64,000 bases of DNA from the NCBI GenBank assembly GCA_012862575.1, contig BLSF01000098.1, positions 1 through 64,000 on the forward strand. The letters are read 5' to 3'. This stretch comes from Parietichytrium sp. I65-24A (Eukaryota; Sar; Bigyra; Thraustochytrida; Thraustochytriidae). Position numbers and translations under genes: made by a program. Below the pieces are notes generated by a model. That model made no database searches, was not told the origin of the DNA, and saw only the letters and a program-made list of their open reading frames with translations. Positions 52,626-61,210 of the stretch are shown piece after piece. Within the stretch, counting starts at the first letter, position 1, and every line of letters starts with the position of its first letter.

Positions 52626-53375
52626 TCAGTTGACCGAAGGAAGCAAGACAAGGAGGAAATCGGGACTCATTTTCTCTCTATATATAATACTTTTTTTCAG
52701 ATGGCTCGCTCGAAGGCGTCGCTTTGATCCATCGCTGTTGTACTGCTCGAGGCCATGATGATACTGTTCTGTTTCTATGGATAGATAGGCTGCATGCAGC
52801 TACGATCGAATATAGTCTACAGGGCCGCGAATGCCATCGACCCATCTCCGTCAATCTAACCAGAGAATCAGTCGACGCTCGAGCAAACGAACAATAGATT
52901 GCGTAAAAAGAACCTTTGGCCCTACCACATCATCTCCCCCGATTCCTCCACGCGCTGATGCACAAACCTCGACGCCGACAATAGCGAACCCACGAACCCA
53001 AACTTTCCACTCTCGCATCGAACGACCTTGATCGACCCACATCGCCATGGCCGAAACAAGAAATCCATGCGAATCATAACTATCGAAATCCAATCGTCGA
53101 CTCCCAAGACGTAGATTTAATTATTGATCTTGCAATTGCTCTTCCAAAGCCAATGGCATTCACCATCGCCCAGCATTTCAATCACAGAACCGGCAATCAT
53201 CTCCACAGTCAAAACTCGCCAATCATTATCATTATCATCATCATCATCATCATCATCATCATCGCCAATTTCGCCATTTTCACCCAATTCACATCGAGAT
53301 TTCCTCCACCACGTTCGGCCGGTTCCCTTCGTTCCTTTTGTTCCGTCTGCTCCGCCTTTGTCACCATCACCAGGT
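52626..53375. other. Intergenic, no gene seen
   Basis: Holds the NELF-C/D 3' end. TATATATAATAC follows at 52679-52690. An ATCATTATCATCATCATC run lies at 53222-53265. The reverse frame over 53117-53659 is only an Arg/Lys-rich shadow of the acidic repeat and was not called. Confidence 0.45.
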
Positions 53376-53454
53376 TCACCAGGTCCCGTACTCCTCCTCT
53401 TCTTCTTCCTCCTCCTCTTCTTCTTCCTCCTCCTCCAGGTCGTCCTCCTCCATG

Positions 53455-53486
<32 letters not shown>

Positions 53487-53741
53487 GTCGTCGTCGTCGT
53501 CGTCCACGAAGGCGGTTCGCGTAACGTTGCGGCCCATGTCGTCGTCAGGGTCGTCCTCCATCTCGTCACGCTTGGCCCTAAGGTGACGGAACCCGACCGG
53601 CGGCGGCGCCGGCTGGTTCTTGACGTTCGCGAGGACCTGCTGCGCGATGCGTTCCTCAAGCGCGAGCTGGTCCTCCTCCTCCGTGTCCAGGTTTGGGCAC
53701 CACACCGGCTCCACCGTGGGCGGCAGCAGTGACGGGAACAT
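53376..53741 (-). CDS. Small, extremely acidic protein
   Basis: 121 residues on the reverse strand from ATG 53741 (MFPSLLPPTVEPVWCPNLD). The first 75 residues look like ordinary protein with a helix (EEEDQLALEERIAQQVLANV). The last 45 are almost pure Asp and Glu (DDDDDDEEEEE and similar), ending EEEYGTW. Acidic tails of this kind are known in histone chaperones and RNA-associated proteins, but I recognise no domain. The frame also runs 47 codons further upstream without another good start than the first codon; the ATG at 53741 is preferred because the upstream part is basic and repeat-free with no family signal. A spliced, longer form is possible. Confidence 0.45.
53395..53512 (+). repeat. 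(TCC)n-rich acidic-codon repeat
   Basis: Runs of CCTCCTCTTCTTCTTCC, with TCGTCGTCGTCG. On the reverse strand these encode the Glu/Asp tail of the small acidic protein. Confidence 0.85.
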
Positions 53742-54069
53742 CGCGCGCGCGCGCAGGTGGGTAGGGTTTTGGGTAGATGGGGGATACGCGCGGCGAACTG
53801 GGTGGGGCACTCGCGGCGTGCGCGAGAAAGCAGACTTGGCGGTTTGTTTTTTGTTGAATTTTGTAAATTTGCCAGTTCTCAAAGCGTTGGGTTAGTTGGT
53901 TGATTAGCTAGTTAATTAGTCAGTTAGTTAGTTAGAAGCGGCTGTAGAGTTGGTAAGAGGGCCAGGAAGGCGTCACGGCGGCGCGATGTCTCGTCAAGAA
54001 TCTAGAACCAGCGACGATCTTTGAAGGCTTTCAATAGATAATCCCATAGACCTCTAGTATTTCTACGAA
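53742..54069. other. Intergenic with a direct repeat shared with the transposon edge
   Basis: 53977-54021 (GGCGGCGCGATGTCTCGT and following) is an imperfect direct repeat, roughly 80 percent by eye, of 54070-54113 (GGCGGCGCGACGTCTCGT and following), where the transposon-associated sequence starts. TTAGTTGGTTGATTAGC-type repeats lie near 53890-53935. Confidence 0.5.
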
Positions 54070-54536
54070 GGCGGCGCGACGTCTCGTGGGGAATTTAGCA
54101 ACCGCGAGGACTTTCAGCCTCGTAGTCCTCCCGCCAGGCACATACGTAACCCCACCCAACGGGATGTAAAGATTAAAACTGTAAGCATTGCAAGCATACG
54201 TCTATTCCTGCGAACAACGAACGTTCCGCGCCATCTCTTGTTAGTTTCCTTCTAACGCGCAAGTTCTTTGAATCGGCCGAACCCAAGCGGATTCGATTGT
54301 CAACCGAACTCCAACACAAACCTGAAAAGTTCGGTTTACGGATTACAACTGTCAAAGGTAAACCTATACACGTGCGGAATCAAGGAAACTGCATGTTATG
54401 TGGCGGGCGAGCCTCACAATTCTGCAACGTGTGTATGGTTCCCCTACACACGAACATGAACATGGGATCTGCAGAGTGTTGCTTTAACAAATTTCACGAG
54501 GATGAGACACTTGAGTGTCATAAAAAGAAATGAAGT
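54070..54536 (+). mobile_element. Internally deleted copy of the DDE/YqaJ transposon
   Basis: 54088-54256 matches 55261-55430, the 5' part of the full element; 54257-54536 matches 58797-59076, its 3' part. The 3366 bp between (55431-58796) are missing, so the 5' leader is joined straight to the last 92 codons of the transposase gene, including the cysteine-rich C-terminus. It can make no transposase. Flanking sequence also matches on the right (54537-55257 against 59074-59800), so this looks like the same locus in another allele. I could not define the element's terminal inverted repeats or target-site duplication. Confidence 0.75.
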
Positions 54537-54884
54537 TCAATCTCTCTAGACTAGAGGGCTCGATTGTGATCATGTTCCTTCAATCAATCAATGAACATCA
54601 CAACTTGAGATAGGGTGTCTAAAAGCACAGTAGCATACCTAACTACGTCACTATCTAATCATGTCTTAGCGATGGGTCCGAAGATTCAAGAGTCACCGAG
54701 AATCCTCGCATCTTAGTTCACACCTACTAATACGGGTAGAACCACGGCGTGGTCGCACACCTCGGCGCGTCAACCACCGTGAGTCGTGAATCGCAGTTTT
54801 GCGATTCACGCCGATCCCAGTACGAAGTCCTATCGCCGCATAGCTACATCGCCGCGGCCCGCGCGTGAATCGCAGAAAGCTGGA
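54537..54884. other. Upstream region of methyltransferase gene, first version
   Basis: Same as 59074-59434 with small differences (CTACATCGCCGCGG here, CTAACCTAACCTAGCCGCGG there). Contains the perfect hairpin listed separately. Confidence 0.6.
54785..54810. repeat. Perfect 11-bp inverted repeat (hairpin)
   Basis: CGTGAATCGCA, loop GTTT, TGCGATTCACG. The arm CGTGAATCGCAG occurs a third time at 54864-54875, ten bases before the methyltransferase start codon. A second version of the hairpin lies at 59329-59354. Confidence 0.8.
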
Positions 54885-55046
54885 ATGAGAGGGCGGGTGC
54901 CCCCCGAGCTGCGGGCGCTGGGCAGCAAACAGTGGTGGGAAGAAGCGTACAGCGCGGGGCGCGGCGTACGCGAGTGGTACGGGGCGCGTAAGTCGGTCCT
55001 AGGCGTGGCGGAGCGCGTGGCTCGCCAGAGTAGGGCGGCGGTAATG
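54885..55046 (+). CDS. Exon 1 of the methyltransferase gene, first version (contig end)
   Basis: 54 codons identical to 59435-59596 (MRGRVPPELRALGSKQWW and onward). The sequence is cut by the N at 55258, inside the intron. Probably the other allele of the gene at 59435-61040. Confidence 0.6.
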
Positions 55047-55257
55047 GTACGTTAAAGTGGAAGGAATGATGGTTCGATCGAGCAAAGGTGTGCGTCTGTG
55101 AATTGTTGGAAAAATTTGGAGCATGTGAATCAGGTATCTCATGTGAATCATTTGAGTTGTTTTGAAATATTTGAAGCATGGGAATCGTGTGACTCATGTG
55201 AATCATTTGAGTCGTTTTGAGTCATGTAACTTGTGTGAATCATTTGAGTCATTTTGA

Positions 55258-55258
55258 N
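55258..55258. other. Single-N contig junction 4
   Basis: After the N the sequence restarts at the equivalent of 54086 and runs in the same order to the equivalent of 55257 at about 59800, with 3.4 kb of transposon extra. An unmerged overlap of two alleles explains this. Confidence 0.78.
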
Positions 55259-55614
55259 CGTGGGGAATTTAGCAACCGCGAGGACTTTCAGCCTCGTAGT
55301 CCTCCCGCCAGGCACATACGTAACCCCACCCAACGGGATGTAAAGATTAAAACTGTAAGCATTGCAAGCATACGTCTATTCCTGCGAACAACGAACGTTC
55401 CGCGCCATCTCTTGTTAGTTTCCTTCTAACCCCTCGTACAATCTTGAAAATTTCCAAAATTCAAAAATTCAAATAAAAACTCTGCAGGAATAGGAATAGT
55501 TCTATTCTAATTCAAATTTTCGAACACGGACTGACAGTGAGTGTGTTGTTTTGTTGTTGTTGTTGTTCTTCTTATTGTTGTTGGAAGCGCTCTGCGAAGC
55601 AACACATTGTGCAA

Positions 55615-55680
55615 ACTGCAAATTGCCAATTGCCAATTGCCAATTTGCCAATTGACAATTTGCCAATTTGCCAATTTGCA
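55615..55680 (+). repeat. CAATTGC / CAATTTGC short repeat in the transposase leader
   Basis: About eight imperfect copies of TTGCCAAT(T) immediately upstream of the transposase ATG. Confidence 0.85.
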
Positions 55681-58600
55681 ATGGAAATGGAAGCGATGGT
55701 GGATGCCACAGAGCTGACACAGCACAGCACGCCGAGCAGTATTTGCAGCAGCAGCTCGCAACAGACTCGGTCGAGCGATGATGCACTGCGTGCGTGCAAG
55801 TGTGGAAGGACTGACCATCGGCGCACGAATAGTAGGATGTGTCCGCTTTATACTGGGAGGAAAAGCGAGCTTGCTTCAGGCGGGGGAGAAGGTGGAAATC
55901 GCTCGAATGTTAACGAGGTTGCCGAGTTGAAATGGACCCGGTGTCCTGTTCCGGATGAGTACGATCTTGTTTCTTTGACTGAAGCCAGAGATGAGTTCTT
56001 CCTGCCTCGTCTGAAGGAGCGTTGTACCGATATCTGTGCCAAGGTTCTTCAGAGGTGTCAAGCCATGGGTTTTGGGTATTTGGGCGGAGAGGAGGTGACC
56101 CCTTTTCATGTCTTTATGGTCCTCAGTCGAGGAGCTCTGGAGACCCTTCTGACTTGGACCGGGGAAAGACTCCGCTCTTCAACTAAGTTGTTCAAGGGCT
56201 ACAGAATTAGTATGGTTGAGATGCTGGCCTTCGTCAGCGCTTTCTTCCATCACCAGATTTATCAGGTACCTGTGGAAGACAACCTGGAGGTGTGTGGCTT
56301 TTCTTCGACGGATAAGCGCAAAATTCCAACCAAAAGCATATACCTGCAGCTAATTCGATGCATGAGCGCCATCGACCCTTTAGATGAAAGGTTAAGTGGG
56401 AATTCGTTCGGGCAGACTGTCGATACGGTGCAGCACATGCGGGAATTTGAGCGGCTTCTGTTTGAAGCGACCCGAAAATATACGAGCTCTCGCCACATGA
56501 GCTTCGTCGTTGACGAAGAACTGGTTGGGATGAGCTCAAAACAACTCCAAAAATGCGTACAGAGCAACAGAAAGGCCGGAAAAGACGGAGCTGAGAATGA
56601 CGGGCTTGCAGATTCTCTCTTGCGCATCGTGTATGACGTCAGGCACCATGAACGAATTGGCTACTCGGAGACAAAGGCCGTCACAGAAATACTGTCTCGC
56701 TGCAACGCAATGAATACACAATCGTGCGTTAGTGGAGCGCTCGGCGCGGGCGACCGAGGCTGCAGCAAGGATGGCTTGTTCAGTGCACTACACGAGAAAA
56801 ACGTGTCATACTTGTGCGTGAATGACAACAGGTCGAACCCGTTTATTCCAAAGAGTCAGCTACTGGAGAGGATAAAACTTTTGGAGCGGAGGCGCAACGT
56901 TGTGGCAGGAGAAACAAACACCGTTGCTGAGCGCATTGAAGCACTGGGCATGTCTGTGAACGAGGAATTCATCGTGCCTGACGACCCGCATTACGGCCGA
57001 GAGATGTTTGGCGCCATCGCCACTATTGACAGTGGAGGGAAATCGAAGGAGGTGCTTGCGCTAGCGTTTCGCGACTACCAGGAGAATCGCCCGGAGAAAA
57101 CCGCCAAAGTTGTCCGGTTTATAGAATCTGGGACAGGACTCAAAGACAAGCTCTTGCGGACTTTGTGCATGGACTTCAAGTCCATTCCCGATGGGTTGGA
57201 CTTGAAACAGCAAGTTCTATTCTATCCAACGGGTTCGAAAACACCTTCGCGTAAGGCGACCGAGGACGCGCTAAACGGCGCCGGAGTTGTTCCTATTACC
57301 TGCTGGCAACGTTCGGCCGAATGGTCTGTGGCAAGGCTGTTTTGTATCACTGCTACGTCAGGTGGTCAAATTGCGCGCATAGATCCGGATGCGCGCGATC
57401 TTCTCGTTGAGAGTACTCTAGATCTTCAGGGTTCTGCTCCTTCGCCAGGTAGTGATGATTCTGAGGTTGAAGGATTTGACGATGAGGTTCTCGAAGAGGG
57501 CCTCAGGGAGGAAGCGGGCAGGGATGATTCCGCAGGACTCTCAGGAACAACTTTGGCAGCAGAGCCAGCAACGGTTCCGCAAATTCTGGCCAGGTCCTGG
57601 CTCTTTGCAAGGGAAATGTCAACAACTGAGATGAAGGGTGGGACAATGAATGAGTCTAACCTTTTCAAAGTCGTGGCCGCATCGCCATGGTGTCAAGAAA
57701 TCTTTCATGTCGGCTTGCTCGCGCGCGCGGACACTCCCTACCTTGCAGCTTCGTGTGACGGAATCGCTCGCGTGATTCCACCGTCTCTTCCCGCTCATGC
57801 CGCAGCGGTTCTTGCGTGCGTAGAGTTTAAAACCAGGAGTGCAAAGCATCTAGTTGAGAGAGCTAGGTCAATTGCTTCAGAACGGGGTCGGTACTTTGAG
57901 TGTTCCATTGGGGATGCCACGTGGTGGAGAGCTATTCCTTACGAGGACAGAGGACAAGTCCTCCACCAAGCGATGGTTTGTGGACTGGAGTACGTCCTCT
58001 ATTGTGAAGGTAGCGTGAAAGAGTTGTTATATTCTGCCCTCGTGCGCGTGCCTAGAGAATCAAGGGAGTGTTACATGGGTGCTTTAAACAAACACAGACA
58101 TTTACTGGAATGGGCACATGAGAGCCTGGGCCATGATGGAGCGCCGCCCGAACCGCCACTCGATTTTGACCAACAAGTCCGTGAGCGACTCACGTCACAC
58201 CTTCGCATTTGGCGCGCCGTAATGAAGCGAGTTCGTACAGGCGGCGTCTTACCTCCCGTGCAGGTCTTTCAATCACTGGGCCAAGTGATCTACAACTCCT
58301 TAAAAGATGGTCTTGATGGAGACACGCAATTTGTCTCAGCGGTTACAACGCCGAATTCTGTTAAAGTCGGGTTCGATCAGCTCGTTGTGTTGCGCGGCTT
58401 GCGGCAGCTTCTCGTGAACGCCTTTATCGTGTATCGCATTATTAAGGCTTGCACCAACGACTATCGCTCGGAGTTCACCTTTGAAACGCTGGACTCCTTT
58501 CGGAACAAGTGCGACTCAATTATCACACTTGGAAAATTCACTCGATGTCTCAGCATAGAAATGCTAAGGGCTGACGAAAGTGGATATATTGCGACCACGC

Positions 58601-59073
58601 CCCCTGTTCCAGCGAAGGGCTTGGCCGCTGAACGTGAATATGTTCCGACCACGCTTCCTGTTCCAGCGAAGGACTTGGCCGCTGAACGTGAATATATTCC
58701 GACCACGGCCCCCGTTCCAACGAAGGACTTGGCCGCTCAAGTTAGAGCAGCACGCGAGATTTGCAAGAAACGGCCAAGAAACAGCGTGAAAGATGGGCGC
58801 AAGTTCTTTGAATCGGCCGAACCCAAGCGGATTCGATTGTCAACCGAACTCCAACACAAACCTGAAAAGTTCGGTTTACGGATTACAACTGTCAAAGGTA
58901 AACCTATACACGTGCGGAATCAAGGAAACTGCATATTATGTGGCGGGCGAGCCTCACAATTCTGCAACGTGTGTATGGTTCCCCTACACACGAACATGAA
59001 CATGGGATCTGCAGAGTGTTGCTTTAACAAATTTCACGAGGATGAGACACTTGAGTGTCATAAAAAGAAATGA
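55681..59073 (+). CDS. DDE-type (piggyBac-like) transposase fused to a YqaJ-type PD-(D/E)XK nuclease
   Basis: 1130 residues from ATG 55681. Order: a zinc-knuckle-like motif at about 39-57 (CKCGRTDHRRTNSRMCPLY); a piggyBac-like DDE core with a first Asp near 278 (MSFVVDEELVG), a second near 358 (GAGDRGCSKDGLF) and NPFIPKS downstream; a Ser/acidic linker (about 585-620); a YqaJ/lambda-exonuclease-like nuclease at about 650-800 with D693 (LAASCDGIARV), E715 and K717 (CVEFKTRS) and Q763 (HQAMVCGLEYV); two to three VPAKDLAAERE repeats near 1030-1060; and a Cys/His C-terminus (CILCGGRASQFCNVC, then ECCFNKFH) like the piggyBac cysteine-rich domain that binds DNA ends. The third acidic transposase residue is not certain. 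Starts upstream of the ATG are not ATG. Confidence 0.72.
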   Translation: MEMEAMVDATELTQHSTPSSICSSSSQQTRSSDDALRACKCGRTDHRRTNSRMCPLYTGRKSELASGGGEGGNRSNVNEVAELKWTRCPVPDEYDLVSLTEARDEFFLPRLKERCTDICAKVLQRCQAMGFGYLGGEEVTPFHVFMVLSRGALETLLTWTGERLRSSTKLFKGYRISMVEMLAFVSAFFHHQIYQVPVEDNLEVCGFSSTDKRKIPTKSIYLQLIRCMSAIDPLDERLSGNSFGQTVDTVQHMREFERLLFEATRKYTSSRHMSFVVDEELVGMSSKQLQKCVQSNRKAGKDGAENDGLADSLLRIVYDVRHHERIGYSETKAVTEILSRCNAMNTQSCVSGALGAGDRGCSKDGLFSALHEKNVSYLCVNDNRSNPFIPKSQLLERIKLLERRRNVVAGETNTVAERIEALGMSVNEEFIVPDDPHYGREMFGAIATIDSGGKSKEVLALAFRDYQENRPEKTAKVVRFIESGTGLKDKLLRTLCMDFKSIPDGLDLKQQVLFYPTGSKTPSRKATEDALNGAGVVPITCWQRSAEWSVARLFCITATSGGQIARIDPDARDLLVESTLDLQGSAPSPGSDDSEVEGFDDEVLEEGLREEAGRDDSAGLSGTTLAAEPATVPQILARSWLFAREMSTTEMKGGTMNESNLFKVVAASPWCQEIFHVGLLARADTPYLAASCDGIARVIPPSLPAHAAAVLACVEFKTRSAKHLVERARSIASERGRYFECSIGDATWWRAIPYEDRGQVLHQAMVCGLEYVLYCEGSVKELLYSALVRVPRESRECYMGALNKHRHLLEWAHESLGHDGAPPEPPLDFDQQVRERLTSHLRIWRAVMKRVRTGGVLPPVQVFQSLGQVIYNSLKDGLDGDTQFVSAVTTPNSVKVGFDQLVVLRGLRQLLVNAFIVYRIIKACTNDYRSEFTFETLDSFRNKCDSIITLGKFTRCLSIEMLRADESGYIATTPPVPAKGLAAEREYVPTTLPVPAKDLAAEREYIPTTAPVPTKDLAAQVRAAREICKKRPRNSVKDGRKFFESAEPKRIRLSTELQHKPEKFGLRITTVKGKPIHVRNQGNCILCGGRASQFCNVCMVPLHTNMNMGSAECCFNKFHEDETLECHKKK

Positions 59074-59434
59074 AGTTCAATCTCTCTAGACTAGAGGGCT
59101 CGATTGTGATCATGTTCCTTCAATCAATCAATCAATGAACATCACAACTTGAGATAGGGTGTCTAGAAGCACAGTAGCATACCTAACTACGTCACTATCT
59201 AATCATGTCTTAGCGATGGGTCCGAAGATTCAAGAGTCACCGAGAATCCTCGCATCTTAGTTCACACCTACTAATACGGGTAGAACCACGGCGTGGTCGC
59301 ACACCTCGGCGCGTCAACCACCGTGAGTCGTGAATCGCAGTTTTGCGATTCACGCCGATCCAAGTACGAAGTCCTATCGCCGCATAGCTAACCTAACCTA
59401 GCCGCGGCCCGCGCGTGAATCGCAGAAAGCTGGA
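59074..59434. other. Region between transposase gene and methyltransferase gene
   Basis: Contains (CAAT)n near 59120-59135, the palindrome ACCACGGCGTGGT at 59285-59297, and the hairpin at 59329-59354. It should include the 3' end of the transposon and the methyltransferase promoter. No gene seen. Confidence 0.5.
59329..59354. repeat. Perfect 11-bp inverted repeat (hairpin), second version
   Basis: Same hairpin as 54785-54810. It is conserved between the two alleles while a site about 35 bp further on differs by several bases. Confidence 0.8.
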
Positions 59435-61040
59435 ATGAGAGGGCGGGTGCCCCCCGAGCTGCGGGCGCTGGGCAGCAAACAGTGGTGGGAAGAAGCGTAC
59501 AGCGCGGGGCGCGGCGTACGCGAGTGGTACGGGGCGCGTAAGTCGGTCCTAGGCGTGGCGGAGCGCGTGGCTCGCCAGAGTAGGGCGGCGGTAATGGTAC
59601 GTTAAAGTGGAAGGAATGATGGTTCGATCGAGCAAAGGTGTGCGTCTGTGAATTGTTGGAAAAATTTGGAGCATGTGAATCAGGTAACTCATGTGAATCA
59701 TTTGAGTTGTTTTGAAATATTTGAAGCATGGGAATCGTGTGACTCATGTGAATCATTTGAGTCGTTTTGAGTCATGTAACTTGTGTGAATCATTTGAGTC
59801 ATTTTGAGTCATGTAACTCGTGTGAATCATTTGAGTCATGTAACTCGTGTGAATCATTTGAGTCATTTTGAGTCATGTAACTCGTGTGAATCATTTGAGT
59901 CATGTAACTCGTGTGAATCATTTGAGTCATTTTGAGTCATGTAACTCGTGTGAATCATTTGAGTCATGTAACTCGTGTGAATCATTTGAGTCATTTTGAG
60001 TCATGTAACTCGTGTGAATCATTTGAGTCATGTAACTCGTGTGAATCATTTGAGTCATTTTGAGTCATGTAACTCGTGTGAATCATTTGAGTCATGTAGC
60101 TCGTGTGAATCATTGAGTCATTTTGAGTCATGTAACTCGTGTGAATCATTTGAGTAATTTGAGTCATGTAACTCATGTGAATAATGTGAATGATGTGAAT
60201 CATGTAACTCATTTGAATCATGTAACTCATGTGAATCATGTAAATCAGGTGAATGATGCGGATCATTTGAATCATGTGAATCATGTGAATCGTGTGAATG
60301 ATGTAACTGATGTGAATCTTGTGAATGATGTATCTCATGTAACTCATGTGAATGATGTGAAGCGTGTGAATGACGTGAATCGTGTGAATCATGAGGAGGA
60401 CAAGACGCAGAAGAGCTTGGAGTTGGAGAATTTGGGGAAATGCCAAAGTTCTGCTTCCGCCATTTTTGGAGCCGCCGATGTGGATGACATTGGAAATGCG
60501 AATGGGAGTGGGAAGCAGAGCTGTGGCGATTGGACTGCGGATGATGGGAGGTGGAAATGTGCGCATCTTGGATGCGGCACCAGCTGGCTTGGGTGCGAAC
60601 TGGCAATGCGTCTGGGCGGGGAAGCTGCCGTGGTGAACTTGGACGCAAGCGCTTCTGCGGTGAAGCTTTTGCAAGAGAGGATCCAGCGGGAGGATGGTGG
60701 GCCGAGCGAATGGAAAGAGTGGACGAGTGTCGAGTGTTTGGATTTGCTGGACGAAGAGCAGGTCGCGGCTTTCCGCGAGGAGTTTTTCTTTTGTGTTGAC
60801 AAAGGGACCTTGGACGCAGTTGAGCTCGCAGGAAAGGACCAGCAGTACCTTCGCAATGTGGCGGCGATGATGAAGCCAGGCTCGTGGTTTATGCAGGTCT
60901 CGGATGCCCCGCCAGAAGTTCGAGATGGTCTTCTGTACTTTGACGCTTGGAGCCGCGCGACCGTGTCGTTTCTCGAGAGCGATGAAGGCGGCGACGAGAC
61001 CGAACTCTTTGCGTACCTGTGCCAGAAGAAAGAAGACTAG
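59435..61040 (+). CDS. METTL-type S-adenosylmethionine-dependent methyltransferase, one satellite-filled intron
   Basis: Predicted exons 59435-59596 and 60411-61040, joined in phase 0, about 263 residues. Exon 1 holds the family's N-terminal box (ALGSKQWWEEAY then REWYGA); exon 2 holds motif I HLGCGTSWLGCELA, the acidic motif II VVNLDAS and FFCVDKGTLDAV, all typical of METTL10/12/13-like lysine methyltransferases, some of which act on eEF1A or other proteins. Donor is GTACGT after ATG codon 54; the acceptor GACGCAG at 60410 is the best phase-0 choice but lacks a pyrimidine tract, so the exact join is uncertain. The second exon has no usable start codon of its own ahead of motif I, which supports splicing. 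The roughly 814-nt intron is mostly a minisatellite. Confidence 0.72.
59660..60395 (+). repeat. Minisatellite GTGAATCATTTGAGTCATGT inside the methyltransferase intron
   Basis: Over 700 bp of units built from GTGAATCATTTGAGTC and ATGTAACTC blocks. From about 59770 to 60120 they form a regular higher-order array in which TTTGAGTCATT and TTTGAGTCATGTAACTC alternate; toward the right they degrade to GTGAATGATGTGAATC. The first version of the locus (55090-55257) carries only its start before the contig ends. Confidence 0.88.
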
Positions 61041-61210
61041 GAAGTAGAATCCCTTTGATTGTGTATACGAAGGAATGTGTCTTTTGTACATATTTATGCT
61101 TTTCAAATTTTTTGGAATTAAAAGCAAAAACAGAAAAATATCACGATGGCATTTGAAAAATTGGGCGAAGGTGAGCGCGAAATAATAGAGGTGCATGAAT
61201 CAGAGTTGGT

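Larger units (their letters stand above)
55259..59073 (+). mobile_element. Full-length DNA transposon (DDE transposase with YqaJ-type nuclease)
   Basis: The element includes a 5' leader shared with the deleted copy (55261-55430), a unique part with a CCAATTGCCAATTTGCC-type repeat at 55615-55680, and the single transposase gene. Its outer limits are not resolved: I found no convincing terminal inverted repeats or TTAA/TA duplication. A strong local inverted repeat GAGGACT/AGTCCTC lies in the leader (about 55282-55307). It appears whole and open through the gene. Confidence 0.7.

Noticed and set aside
53124-53732. Forward-strand Ser/Leu-rich frames opposite the acidic tail
   Set aside because: Shadow of the (TCC)n repeat; the reverse frame has a better start and an ordinary N-terminal part.
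54157-54178. TTAA inside GATTAAAACTG as a piggyBac target site
   Set aside because: No matching TTAA and no inverted repeat at the other end, so I cannot call it the element boundary.
60123-60410. HV-N-rich N-terminal extension of the methyltransferase
   Set aside because: It is the minisatellite read in frame, lacks an ATG, and an upstream exon with the proper family N-terminus exists at 59435-59596.
59991-61196. Reverse-strand 401-codon frame over the intron satellite and methyltransferase
   Set aside because: Most of it is HTSYMTQND/IHMIHMI repeat text and the rest is antisense to a clear methyltransferase.
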